Positions 51,492-59,941 of a stretch of 64,000 nt of DNA are shown one piece after another. The translations under genes were made by a program, and so were the position numbers. This stretch comes from Pseudomonas frederiksbergensis (lineage in GTDB: Bacteria; Pseudomonadota; Gammaproteobacteria; Pseudomonadales; Pseudomonadaceae): positions 148,399-212,398 of the forward strand of contig NZ_MOBM01000021.1 of the NCBI RefSeq assembly GCF_003732275.1. The letters are read 5' to 3'. The stretch's first letter is position 1. Every line of letters begins with the position of its first letter. The notes beneath the pieces are model-generated. The model did no database searches. It saw only the letters and a list, made by a program, of their open reading frames with translations, and was not told the origin of the DNA.

Positions 51492-52934
51492 ATGTTCGGT
51501 TTGGAGGCACTTGATCTCGCCCGGATTCAGTTCGCATTCACCATTTCGTTCCACATCCTGTTCCCGGCCATCACCATTGGCCTGGCGAGTTACCTGGCGG
51601 TGCTCGAAGGCCTGTGGCTGAAGACGCACAACGACACTTACCGCGATCTGTACCATTTTTGGTCGAAGATCTTTGCCGTCAACTTCGGCATGGGCGTGGT
51701 TTCCGGTTTGGTCATGGCCTATCAGTTCGGCACCAACTGGAGCCGTTTCTCGGACTTCGCCGGTTCGGTGACCGGGCCATTGCTGACCTATGAAGTGCTC
51801 ACTGCCTTCTTCCTCGAGGCCGGTTTCCTCGGCGTCATGCTGTTCGGCTGGAACAAGGTCGGGCGCAAGCTGCACTTCTTCGCTACCGTCATGGTGGCCA
51901 TCGGCACGCTTATTTCGACCTTCTGGATTCTGGCCTCCAACAGCTGGATGCAGACCCCGCAAGGTTACGAAATCGTCAACGGCCAGGTCATTCCGGTGGA
52001 CTGGCTGGCGATTATTTTCAACCCGTCGTTCCCCTACCGCCTGATGCACATGGCCACGGCGGCATTCGTTGCGACCGCCTTCTTCGTCGGTTCGTCGGCG
52101 GCCTGGCACTTGCTGCGCGGCAAGGACAACCCGGCGATCCGCACCATGCTCTCGATGGCGATGTGGATGGCGCTGATCGTTGCTCCGATTCAGGCGGTTA
52201 TCGGCGACTTCCACGGCGTTAATACGCTCAAGCATCAACCGGCGAAAATCGCCGCGATCGAAGGCCACTGGGAAAACGTCGGCGATGAGCCGACCCCGTT
52301 GATCCTGTTCGGCTGGCCGGACATGAAAGCCGAGAAAACCAGATTCGCCGTGGAAATTCCCTACCTGGGCAGCCTGATCCTGACCCACACCCTGGACAAG
52401 CAAGTACCGGCACTCAAGGAGTTCGCGCCTGAAGACCGGCCGAATTCGACCATCGTCTTCTGGTCGTTCCGGACGATGGTCGGCCTGGGCGTGCTGATGA
52501 TCTTCACTGGATTGTGGAGTCTGTGGCTGCGCAAGCGCGACAGGCTGTATACCTCACGTCCATTCCTGTACCTGGCGCTGTGGATGGGTCCGTCCGGCCT
52601 GATCGCGATCCTGGCTGGCTGGTTCACCACTGAAGTCGGCCGTCAGCCATGGGTGGTCTACGGCTTGATGCGCACGGCGGACGCGTCCTCCGGGCACAGC
52701 TTCGTGCAAATGAGCATCACCTTGATCATGTTCGTTGTGGTGTATTTCGCGCTGTTCGGTGCCGGTCTTGGCTACATGATGCGTCTGGTGCGCAAAGGGC
52801 CGAAGATCGATGAAGGCAAGGAAACCAACGAAGGTGGTCCTGGCCAGCAACGCACACCGGCCCGTCCGCTGTCCGCAGCTGACGACGACAATGGTGAAGG
52901 CGAACACAGCCGCAGCCTGAACAAGGAGATTTGA
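51492..52934 (+). CDS. cioA: Cyanide-insensitive ubiquinol oxidase subunit I (CioA/CydA)
   Basis: 480 residues, nine predicted helices. The start LDLARIQFAFTISFHILFPA carries a heme b595 ligand (His21). The Q-loop region (KHQPAKIAAIEGHWENV) is the short form of CIO-type bd oxidases. The C-terminus is hydrophilic. With CioB it oxidises ubiquinol and reduces oxygen without proton pumping, resisting cyanide. cioB starts 4 bp after its stop. Confidence 0.96.
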   Translation: MFGLEALDLARIQFAFTISFHILFPAITIGLASYLAVLEGLWLKTHNDTYRDLYHFWSKIFAVNFGMGVVSGLVMAYQFGTNWSRFSDFAGSVTGPLLTYEVLTAFFLEAGFLGVMLFGWNKVGRKLHFFATVMVAIGTLISTFWILASNSWMQTPQGYEIVNGQVIPVDWLAIIFNPSFPYRLMHMATAAFVATAFFVGSSAAWHLLRGKDNPAIRTMLSMAMWMALIVAPIQAVIGDFHGVNTLKHQPAKIAAIEGHWENVGDEPTPLILFGWPDMKAEKTRFAVEIPYLGSLILTHTLDKQVPALKEFAPEDRPNSTIVFWSFRTMVGLGVLMIFTGLWSLWLRKRDRLYTSRPFLYLALWMGPSGLIAILAGWFTTEVGRQPWVVYGLMRTADASSGHSFVQMSITLIMFVVVYFALFGAGLGYMMRLVRKGPKIDEGKETNEGGPGQQRTPARPLSAADDDNGEGEHSRSLNKEI

Positions 52935-52937
52935 ATC

Positions 52938-53945
52938 ATGGGTATTGATCTTCCGCTGATCTGGGCCGTGATCATCATCTTCGGCATCATGATGTACGTG
53001 GTCATGGACGGCTTCGACCTGGGAATCGGAATTCTCTTCCCGTTCATCAAGGGCAAGAGCGACCGTGACGTCATGATGAACACCGTCGCCCCGGTCTGGG
53101 ATGGCAACGAAACCTGGCTGGTATTGGGCGGCGCGGCCTTGTTCGGCGCCTTCCCGCTGGCCTATTCGGTGGTGCTCTCGGCGTTGTACCTGCCGTTGAT
53201 TTTTATGCTGATCGGGCTGATTTTCCGCGGTGTGGCCTTCGAGTTCCGCTTCAAGGCCAAGGACGACAAGCGCCACCTCTGGGACAAGGCATTCATCGGT
53301 GGCTCGATCGCCGCTACCTTCTTCCAGGGCGTGGCATTGGGTGCCTTCATCGATGGGCTACCGGTAGTCAATCGTCAGTTTGCCGGCGGTTCACTTGACT
53401 GGCTGACACCGTTCACGATGTTCTGCGGCGCGGCGCTGGTGGTGGCTTACGCGCTGCTCGGTTGCACCTGGTTGATCATGAAGACCGAAGGCAAGCTGCA
53501 GGAACAGATGCATGATTTGGCGCGGCCATTGGCTTTCGTGGTGCTGGCGGTGATTGGCATCGTCAGCATCTGGACACCCTTGGCCCACGCCGAGATCGCC
53601 GCACGCTGGTTTACCTTGCCGAACCTGTTCTGGTTCTTGCCAGTGCCGATTCTGGTGCTGGTGACCATGTACGGTCTGATTCGCGCGGTGGCCCGCAATG
53701 CGCATTACACGCCATTCCTGCTGACCCTGGTGCTGATCTTCCTCGGCTACAGCGGTCTGGGTATCAGCCTGTGGCCGAACATCGTGCCGCCGTCGATCTC
53801 GATCTGGGACGCCGCCGCACCGCCGCAAAGCCAGGGCTTCATGCTGGTGGGCACGTTGTTCATCATCCCGTTCATCCTGGGTTACACCTTCTGGAGCTAC
53901 TACGTATTCCGCGGCAAGGTCACCCACGAAGATGGTTACCACTAG
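52938..53945 (+). CDS. cioB: Cyanide-insensitive ubiquinol oxidase subunit II (CioB/CydB)
   Basis: 335 residues with eight to nine helices. MYVVMDGFDLGIGILFPFIK, TVAPVWDGNETWLVLGGAALF and RGVAFEFRFKA are CydB signatures. It pairs with CioA in the inner membrane. Its stop codon TAG is at 53943-53945, inside the CTAG that begins the palindromic element. Confidence 0.96.
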   Translation: MGIDLPLIWAVIIIFGIMMYVVMDGFDLGIGILFPFIKGKSDRDVMMNTVAPVWDGNETWLVLGGAALFGAFPLAYSVVLSALYLPLIFMLIGLIFRGVAFEFRFKAKDDKRHLWDKAFIGGSIAATFFQGVALGAFIDGLPVVNRQFAGGSLDWLTPFTMFCGAALVVAYALLGCTWLIMKTEGKLQEQMHDLARPLAFVVLAVIGIVSIWTPLAHAEIAARWFTLPNLFWFLPVPILVLVTMYGLIRAVARNAHYTPFLLTLVLIFLGYSGLGISLWPNIVPPSISIWDAAAPPQSQGFMLVGTLFIIPFILGYTFWSYYVFRGKVTHEDGYH

Positions 53946-54214
53946 GGGGCGTTCTCAATTAATTTCCCCGCCGCGCCGGGTCTGCTGTTGTGCAGGGCAA
54001 GGCGCGAGAAGCGTGGTTTGGTCATTCCAAATAAGCTTCGAGCAACGCAGCCCTGCACAACAGCAGGCCCGGCCCTTCGGGTTGTGCCTTAAAGCGGGCC
54101 AGGCTGCGTTGCAGGCCTTGGAAAGGGAACAACCATTCCCAGCGGCCTGCGCCTTGCCTGGCCCGCTTTAAGGCGACAACGCGGCGGGGAAAATTAACTG
54201 AGAACGCCCCCTAG
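53942..54214. repeat. Nested-palindrome element, copy 2
   Basis: A 273-bp structure starting and ending with CTAG. The outer arms (53942-53975 / 54180-54214) pair over about 34 bp with one mismatch and one indel, including CTAGGGGGCGTTCTCA perfectly. Two internal hairpins follow: 53976-53998 / 54050-54072 (CTGCTGTTGTGCAGGGC stem, one mismatch) and 54086-54104 / 54156-54174 (GCCTTAAAGCGGGCCAGGC, perfect 19 bp). The second encloses the 59-bp core (54104-54162) shared with copy 1. It lies between cioB and the DUF2474 gene. Confidence 0.88.
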
Positions 54215-54267
54215 CCACACGACTACGGCGCTGGATTGATACCGGCGCCATTCCAGAGGAGAAAGCG

Positions 54268-54438
54268 ATGATGGCTGGCAAACCTACGTTGCAGGAAATC
54301 GAAGCTGCCGAAAAAAAGCCGCTTTGGCAGCGAATCGGCTGGCTGGCGATGATCTGGACCGGCAGTGTCGTGGCACTGTTCATTGTGGCTTCGCTGATGC
54401 GCATGTTCATGAATGCCGCCGGTTTGAGCACCCACTGA
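54268..54438 (+). CDS. DUF2474 small membrane subunit of the cio oxidase
   Basis: 56 residues from the ATG at 54268, with GAGGAG 6-11 bp upstream: MMAGKPTLQEIEAAEKKPLW, then one membrane helix (GWLAMIWTGSVVALFIVASL) and a short tail ending LSTH. It matches DUF2474, small single-helix proteins encoded after cioAB, analogous to CydX of other bd oxidases. The gap from cioB is 322 bp because of the palindromic element, so cotranscription with cioAB would have to run through it. Confidence 0.85.
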   Translation: MMAGKPTLQEIEAAEKKPLWQRIGWLAMIWTGSVVALFIVASLMRMFMNAAGLSTH

Positions 54439-54473
54439 AATTCCCATCCCGTTGCCTTGCGGCACGGACTTAT

Positions 54474-54501
54474 AACCCTCCCGCGATGGAGGGTTTTTTT
54501 T
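54474..54501 (+). terminator. Rho-independent terminator of the cio operon
   Basis: Stem AACCCTCC / GGAGGGTT with a 6-nt loop followed by TTTTTT, 36 bp after the DUF2474 stop. Confidence 0.92.
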
Positions 54502-54509
54502 ACCCGTGT

Positions 54510-55634
54510 TTATTTGCGTGCTTTGAGAATGACGAACTTGGGGGTGGCTGCTACTTGTTCGACGCCACGGAACAACCGCGCCAGCTTGCTGTGATAGCCC
54601 AGATGACGGTTGCCGACGATGTACAGCGCGCCGCCCACCACCAACGATTCACGCGCCTGCTGGAACATCCGCCAGGCCAGGAAATCGCCGACTACTTGCT
54701 GTTGGTGAAACGGCGGATTGCACAGCACTACATCCAGGGATTGAGGTTCCTGCTCAGCCAGACCATCGCCGGCCCGCACGATCACGTCACGATCACCCAG
54801 CGCCGCGCGCCAGTTTTCAGCAGCCGATTGTACGGCCATGAACGATTCGTCCACCAAGGTGTAGTGGGCCTCAGGGTTTTGCAGGGCACTGGCAATCGCC
54901 AATACGCCGTTGCCACATCCGAGGTCGGCAACCCGCGCTGCGCCGAGGTTCTTCGGCAAGTGCGGCAAAAAGGCCCGCGTACCGATGTCCAGCCCTTCGC
55001 GGCAGAACACGTTGGCGTGATTGAGCAGTTCGATTGCAGGGGCGTCGAGTCGATAGCGGGTCGGGTAGGGGGAGACAGCCGGGGCTTTGGCTTCGGCTGT
55101 GGCGATCAGCAATCGAGCCTTCTTCACCGCCAGCGAGGCTTGCACCGGGCCGATGTAACGCTCCAGCAGATCGCCCGCAGCGCGTGGCAAATGCTTCACC
55201 ATCGCGGCTGCAACCACTTGAGCGCCGGGAACCAGTTGCCCTTGCAGCCGGATCAGTTGCTCTTCCAGCAGGGCCAGGGTTTTCGGTACCCGGATCAATA
55301 CCCGGTCGAACGGCCCGATGAACGCTTCGCTGGCAGGCACCTTTGGCACGGCATCAAACGCCTGGCCGTTGCGTATCAAGTTTTTTTCCAACCCCTGAAA
55401 AGCCAGAAACGAATCGCCGCTGCTGATCACCTGAACCTTGCCCACCAGGCTGGCGGCCAAAGCACCGAAGCTGTCGTTGAGCACCAGCACCCGGGTATCG
55501 GCTGCTGGTTGTTGCTCGGCCAGATGGTTGAGCAGGTATTCGTCTGCGGCATCAAATGCTTGCAACGGTTCATTCTGCTGTTCTGGCTGGCGGATCAGAT
55601 CGAGTTGAGCGAAGGGGGTTTCGAGCAGAGGCAT
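54510..55634 (-). CDS. rlmG: 23S rRNA (guanine(1835)-N2)-methyltransferase
   Basis: 374 residues from the ATG at 55634 (MPLLETPFAQLDLIRQPEQQ); the frame upstream is open but unconserved. The N-terminal half is a degenerate methyltransferase-like domain. The C-terminal half has the SAM site VADLGCGNGVLAIAS and the catalytic DVVLCNPPFHQQ. It methylates G1835 of 23S rRNA. It converges on the DUF2474 gene. Confidence 0.94.
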   Translation of the reverse strand: MPLLETPFAQLDLIRQPEQQNEPLQAFDAADEYLLNHLAEQQPAADTRVLVLNDSFGALAASLVGKVQVISSGDSFLAFQGLEKNLIRNGQAFDAVPKVPASEAFIGPFDRVLIRVPKTLALLEEQLIRLQGQLVPGAQVVAAAMVKHLPRAAGDLLERYIGPVQASLAVKKARLLIATAEAKAPAVSPYPTRYRLDAPAIELLNHANVFCREGLDIGTRAFLPHLPKNLGAARVADLGCGNGVLAIASALQNPEAHYTLVDESFMAVQSAAENWRAALGDRDVIVRAGDGLAEQEPQSLDVVLCNPPFHQQQVVGDFLAWRMFQQARESLVVGGALYIVGNRHLGYHSKLARLFRGVEQVAATPKFVILKARK

Positions 55635-55822
55635 GAGGCGGGGGCTCTGGGTAGTCAACGGAGGATAATCAACGAGTGGCCCGCCGCTCAGGGGCTTGTA
55701 GCGGGCGAACCATCCGAATGGACTGCGTCGTGGAATTTCACACGGCATCACTCAGGATGGATCGCAGATGGTACGGTTTTTTCGTCTGGATTACTCGCAG
55801 GGATTACCGGATTCAAACAGAT

Positions 55823-56530
55823 TCAGATGACACCCACTCTCGCGGCTCTGATCACCGCCGCAATCTTGTTGTTTACGCCGAGTTTTCGGATGGCGCCGCG
55901 GATATGGAACTGTACCGTGCTTTCACTCAGGCTGAGGATGATCGCGATCTCGCCTGCCGTCTTGCCGTCGGCTGAATATTTCAACACCTCTATTTCTCGG
56001 GATGATAAATGCACTGTGCCCGGTTTAGAGGGCGCAGGTAGATCCTTCGCGACAAGCTGGTGCAGGTGACGGCTGATGAACATTGCATAGCCCAGATTCT
56101 TATACAGATCATGCGTAGTAATCGGGCAGTGGCTTCTGGCCAGGCTCAGTATGCTGCAAAGCCCGTTCTGATCATGAACGGATTGAGACCAGCCATAGTG
56201 CAAGCCTTGCTTTTTTTGTGCTTGCCACAGCATCGGTGTCTTGGAGAAGACCTCTTCCTGCCAAAGAATCGGTAATTCGGAATGATTGCAATGGGCTAGT
56301 ATCGGGTCGACTTCACTGAAGTATTCCTGCTCATATTTCGTGTTCCATTCGGTGGGGTAATTATTCAGATTGATCGTATGGCGGTGTATTCCCCTTGTTT
56401 GGGATGTTATTGAAAATGCACAGAAATTAAAGCCAAGATTTTTAACGAGATTAAGAGAAATCTCATACGCGGTCTCTATTTTCTGAGCGTAAGAAAGCTG
56501 CGTTAACTGTGACTCCTTCCACACTTTCAT
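55823..56530 (-). CDS. LuxR-type quorum-sensing regulator (solo)
   Basis: 235 residues from the ATG at 56530, with GGAG 8 bp upstream; the open frame to 56683 is not conserved. The autoinducer-binding domain keeps the key residues: NNYPTEWNTKYEQEYFSEVD (Trp, Tyr, Asp) with Pro next, ILWQ (second Trp) and the Gly of NGLCSILSLAR. The LuxR helix-turn-helix is LSSREIEVLKYSADGKTAGE and on to VQFHIRGAIRKLGV. It resembles QscR. No luxI lies in the window, so it is a solo that may sense its own or foreign acyl-homoserine lactones. The gene is AT-rich (about 30 percent GC around 56401-56460), which suggests transfer. Confidence 0.9.
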   Translation of the reverse strand: MKVWKESQLTQLSYAQKIETAYEISLNLVKNLGFNFCAFSITSQTRGIHRHTINLNNYPTEWNTKYEQEYFSEVDPILAHCNHSELPILWQEEVFSKTPMLWQAQKKQGLHYGWSQSVHDQNGLCSILSLARSHCPITTHDLYKNLGYAMFISRHLHQLVAKDLPAPSKPGTVHLSSREIEVLKYSADGKTAGEIAIILSLSESTVQFHIRGAIRKLGVNNKIAAVIRAARVGVI

Positions 56531-56823
56531 TGGGTAACTCCATGCGGACTTACTTGAGTTGGCGTCGATTGGATCCAAGACCCGGCACGCCACGAGTGTA
56601 GGAGAATTCTTACTTGCATGCTGGATTTTTTCGTTCTTGAAATAGCCTCTAACTGAATAACCGGTTCTTAGATCTTCTGCCACAGGACAGCAGGATCAAT
56701 GGCTGCATTGTAATATTTGTATTTGCATTGTTAGTGAGTCGGAACGAAAGCCATTACAAATCACCGGTGTTTACGCCGCCTGCTTTGCGGGACACTGGCG
56801 TTATCTGTTGAATGGAGCGACCC

Positions 56824-57600
56824 ATGACTGCCAGTGCAGAGAAATTCACGCGCCAGACGCTGCTTGACGTCCAGACGTTGACTCCAAACCTGTTCACCCT
56901 GCGAACCACCAGGGATCCGGGCTTTCGTTTTCGCGCAGGGCAATTCGCCCGCCTAGGCGTGACCAAGGCGGACGGCAGTACAGTGTGGCGGGCTTATTCC
57001 ATGGTCTCGTCACCCTATGACGAGTTCCTTGAGTTCTTCTCCATTGTCGTGCCGGGAGGGGAGTTCACCAGTGAACTGAGTCGGCTGGAAGTCGGCGATA
57101 CCTTGCTGGTCGACCGGCAGGCCTTTGGCTATCTGACGCTGGATCGCTTCGTCGATGGCCGTGACCTCTGGTTGTTATCCACAGGCACGGGGCTGGCGCC
57201 GTTTCTGTCGATCTTGCAGGACTTCGAGGTTTGGGAAAAATTCGAACGAATCCTCCTGGTCTACAGCGTGCGCGAAGCGCAGGAGCTGGCGTATCAGGAG
57301 CTGATTGCAGGGCTGGCACAGCGCGATTATCTGGCTGAGTACGCGCACAAGCTGCAGTTCATCGCCACCGTCACCCGCGAGCAGCATCCGGGTGCCCTGA
57401 ATGGGCGGATCACGACACTCATGGAAAGTGGCGAGCTGGAGCGGACGGCCGGTGTAGCGCTGACAGCCGAGCATTCGCGGGTAATGCTCTGCGGTAATCC
57501 ACAGATGATCGATGACACGCGCAAGTTGCTCAAACAACGGGACATGCACCTGAGCCTCAGTCGACGACCCGGCCAGGTGGCAGTGGAAAACTACTGGTAA
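56824..57600 (+). CDS. fpr: Ferredoxin--NADP+ reductase
   Basis: 258 residues from the ATG at 56824, with GGAG 8 bp upstream. The FAD site is WRAYSMVSSPYDE (RxYS), followed by DTLLVDRQAFGYLTLD, the NADP site LLSTGTGLAPFLSI and the C-terminal FAD-stacking Trp in AVENYW. It reduces ferredoxin or flavodoxin (or the reverse) with NADPH and is linked to oxidative-stress defence in pseudomonads. It is divergent from the LuxR gene rather than next to the LysR-type finR found in some species. Confidence 0.94.
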   Translation: MTASAEKFTRQTLLDVQTLTPNLFTLRTTRDPGFRFRAGQFARLGVTKADGSTVWRAYSMVSSPYDEFLEFFSIVVPGGEFTSELSRLEVGDTLLVDRQAFGYLTLDRFVDGRDLWLLSTGTGLAPFLSILQDFEVWEKFERILLVYSVREAQELAYQELIAGLAQRDYLAEYAHKLQFIATVTREQHPGALNGRITTLMESGELERTAGVALTAEHSRVMLCGNPQMIDDTRKLLKQRDMHLSLSRRPGQVAVENYW

Positions 57601-57602
57601 AC

Positions 57603-57625
57603 AAACGGCGCCAAAGGCGCCGTTT
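57603..57625. terminator. Bidirectional terminator fpr / mscL
   Basis: The perfect 10-bp stem AAACGGCGCC / GGCGCCGTTT with a 3-nt loop stands just after the fpr stop and just after the mscL stop on the other strand, with T-rich tails on both sides. Confidence 0.88.
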
Positions 57626-57642
57626 CTTGGGGCAATCAGTTA

Positions 57643-58056
57643 TCAGGGCTGGTTGTTCTGAGCCTTGAGCAGATCGCGAATCTCTTCCAGCAGCTCTTCT
57701 TCCTTGGTCGGAACCGGCGGCAGGGTTGGCGCAACGGCCTCTTCGCGTTTCAAACGGTTGATGGCCTTGACGCCCATGAAGATCGCGAAGGCGACGATGA
57801 TGAAGTCGATCAAGCTCTGGATGAACTTACCGTAGGCCAGCATCACCGCGGGGACATCACCGTTGGCAGCCTTGAGCGTAATGGCCAGGTCACTGAAGTC
57901 CACCCCTCCGATCAGCAAGCCGATTGGCGGCATCACCACGTCGCCGACAAACGACGAAACGATTTTGCCGAAGGCCGCGCCGATGATGATACCCACGGCC
58001 ATGTCGACCACATTACCTTTGACCGCGAAGGCCTTGAACTCACTTATCACGCCCAT
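57643..58056 (-). CDS. mscL: Large-conductance mechanosensitive channel
   Basis: 137 residues. The start MGVISEFKAFAVKGNVVDMA and the pore helix VGIIIGAAFGKIVSSFVGDVVMPPIG are diagnostic, with a second helix (FIIVAFAIFMGVKAI) and a charged C-terminal bundle (EEELLEEIRDLL). A homopentamer in the inner membrane opens under osmotic down-shock. Convergent with fpr. Confidence 0.97.
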   Translation of the reverse strand: MGVISEFKAFAVKGNVVDMAVGIIIGAAFGKIVSSFVGDVVMPPIGLLIGGVDFSDLAITLKAANGDVPAVMLAYGKFIQSLIDFIIVAFAIFMGVKAINRLKREEAVAPTLPPVPTKEEELLEEIRDLLKAQNNQP

Positions 58057-58229
58057 AGGTTATTTCCTTGTTACAGATGAGGTTGGTGAACGCAGTGTAA
58101 ATCAGCAAAACGGCTCATGCTCGAAACACCGTCCTTACAATGCTCGCTCTTATCGACACATCTTCCGGCAATTAGTTTGCCAAGTGCCACCAGTCGCGCG
58201 CGATTACCCGCTCTAGACCGGGCTTTCCA

Positions 58230-58266
58230 GAACCTTTTCGCTATCGGCTCGGTACGGGATTTCTAT
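58230..58266 (+). promoter_or_regulatory. Possible OxyR site upstream of katB
   Basis: Two CTAT half-motifs (58241-58244 and 58263-58266) are spaced by exactly 18 bp, as in the ATAG-N7-CTAT-N7-ATAG-N7-CTAT pattern of OxyR. The ATAG positions read GAAC and GTAC, so only half the motif is kept. katB is OxyR-controlled in P. aeruginosa. Confidence 0.3.
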
Positions 58267-58342
58267 TTATGTTTTGGCCGTTGGGTCACTAGCCTCTGAG
58301 GGGCGCACCTGGATGCGCCTTATAAAATCAGAGGAAACTTCC

Positions 58343-59884
58343 ATGACAACTCCCCTCGGCCTCGGGGCTTTTCCCTTTCGTCGTACGTTTGGCGTTCTGA
58401 CCGCCAGCCTGCTGTCCTTCTCCGTCAGCGCGGCGATGTTGACCCGCGATAACGGCGCCGCCGTCGGCGACAACCAGAACTCGCAAACCGCTGGCGCGAC
58501 CGGGCCGGTGCTGTTGCAAGACGTACAACTGATCCAGAAACTCCAGCGTTTTGACCGTGAACGCATCCCCGAACGCGTGGTGCATGCCCGTGGCACCGGC
58601 GCCCATGGCACGTTCACCGTGACCGACGACCTCAGTGACCTGACCAAGGCCAAGGTATTTGCCGGCGGCCAGAGCACGCCGGTATTTGTGCGTTTTTCCG
58701 CTGTGGTCCATGGCAACCATTCGCCGGAAACCTTGCGTGATCCGCGGGGGTTCGCCACCAAGTTCTACACCGCAGACGGCAACTGGGACCTGGTCGGCAA
58801 TAATTTTCCGACCTTCTTCATCCGTGACGCGATCAAGTTTCCAGACATGGTCCACGCCTTCAAGCCGGACCCGCGCACCAACCTTGACGACGATTCCCGT
58901 CGCTTCGACTTTTTCTCCCATGTTCCGGAAGCCATTCGTACTTTGACCGAGTTGTATTCCAACTCCGGTACGCCAGCCAGTTATCGGGAGATGGATGGCA
59001 ATGGTGTGCATGCCTACAAGTTAGTTAACGCCAACGGCGATGTGCATTATGTAAAGTTTCACTGGAAAAGTTTGCAGGGGGTAAAGAATCTCGAGCCCAA
59101 AGAAGTTACTCGTGTTCAAGGTCAAGACTACAGTCACATGACTAACGACTTGGTTTCACATATTAACAAGGGTGACTTTCCGAAATGGGACTTGTACATC
59201 CAGGTTCTAAATCCACAAGACTTGTCCAAGTTTGATTTCGATCCATTGGACGCGACCAAAATCTGGCCAGGTGTGCCAGAGCGGAAAGTTGGACAAATGG
59301 TGTTGAACCGTAATCCGGCGAATGTTTTCCAGGAAACCGAACAAGTGGCCATGGCTCCGGCCAATTTAGTGCCGGGTATCGAACCTTCGGAAGATCGCTT
59401 ATTGCAAGGACGAGTGTTCTCGTATGCCGATACTCAACTGTATCGCCTGGGGGCCAACGCTTTGCAGTTGCCGATCAACGCACCGAAGGTTGCCGTGAAC
59501 AACGGTAATCAGGATGGCGCAATGAATACCGGCGCCAGCAATACGGGCGTGAATTACCAGCCGAGTCGTCTGCTGCCACGTGAAGAGCCGCAAACCGCGC
59601 GTTACAGCCAGTCGGCCCTGTCGGGCAGCACGCAGCAGGTGAAGATTCAACGTGAGCAGAACTTCAAGCAGGCCGGCGATCTGTATCGCTCGTTCAACCA
59701 AAAGGAACGTCAGGACCTGATCGACAGCTTCGGTGGCTCCCTGGCCACCACCGATGATGAGAGCAAGCACATCATCCTGTCCTTCCTTTACAAGGCCGAT
59801 CCGGAATACGGGACCGGGGTGGCCAAAGTAGCCAAGGGTGATCTGGCTCGGGTCAAGGCGCTGGCGGCCAAACTGGTCGACTGA
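58343..59884 (+). CDS. katB: Periplasmic catalase KatB
   Basis: 513 residues from the ATG at 58343, the same length as P. aeruginosa KatB as I recall. A signal peptide ends near SVSAA. Catalytic residues are His81 (VVHARGTGAHG) and Asn154 (LVGNNFPTFF), with the heme-ligating Tyr361 (RVFSYADTQLYRLG). It is a small-subunit monofunctional heme catalase that destroys hydrogen peroxide and is usually peroxide-inducible. The ankyrin gene follows by 57 bp, the known katB-ankB arrangement. Bases about 59010-59440 have markedly lower GC and the rare TTA codon twice, unlike the rest of the gene. Confidence 0.96.
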   Translation: MTTPLGLGAFPFRRTFGVLTASLLSFSVSAAMLTRDNGAAVGDNQNSQTAGATGPVLLQDVQLIQKLQRFDRERIPERVVHARGTGAHGTFTVTDDLSDLTKAKVFAGGQSTPVFVRFSAVVHGNHSPETLRDPRGFATKFYTADGNWDLVGNNFPTFFIRDAIKFPDMVHAFKPDPRTNLDDDSRRFDFFSHVPEAIRTLTELYSNSGTPASYREMDGNGVHAYKLVNANGDVHYVKFHWKSLQGVKNLEPKEVTRVQGQDYSHMTNDLVSHINKGDFPKWDLYIQVLNPQDLSKFDFDPLDATKIWPGVPERKVGQMVLNRNPANVFQETEQVAMAPANLVPGIEPSEDRLLQGRVFSYADTQLYRLGANALQLPINAPKVAVNNGNQDGAMNTGASNTGVNYQPSRLLPREEPQTARYSQSALSGSTQQVKIQREQNFKQAGDLYRSFNQKERQDLIDSFGGSLATTDDESKHIILSFLYKADPEYGTGVAKVAKGDLARVKALAAKLVD

Positions 59885-59941
59885 TCCATCCGCCTGAAGC
59901 GGGGCCTCATGTGAGGTCCCGTCTGATCAAGGAGTTCCGCC

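Noticed and set aside
53942..54214. Palindromic element as a simple rho-independent terminator of cioB
   Set aside because: It is far too large and complex, has no T-run at its end, and a normal terminator lies after the DUF2474 gene at 54474-54501.
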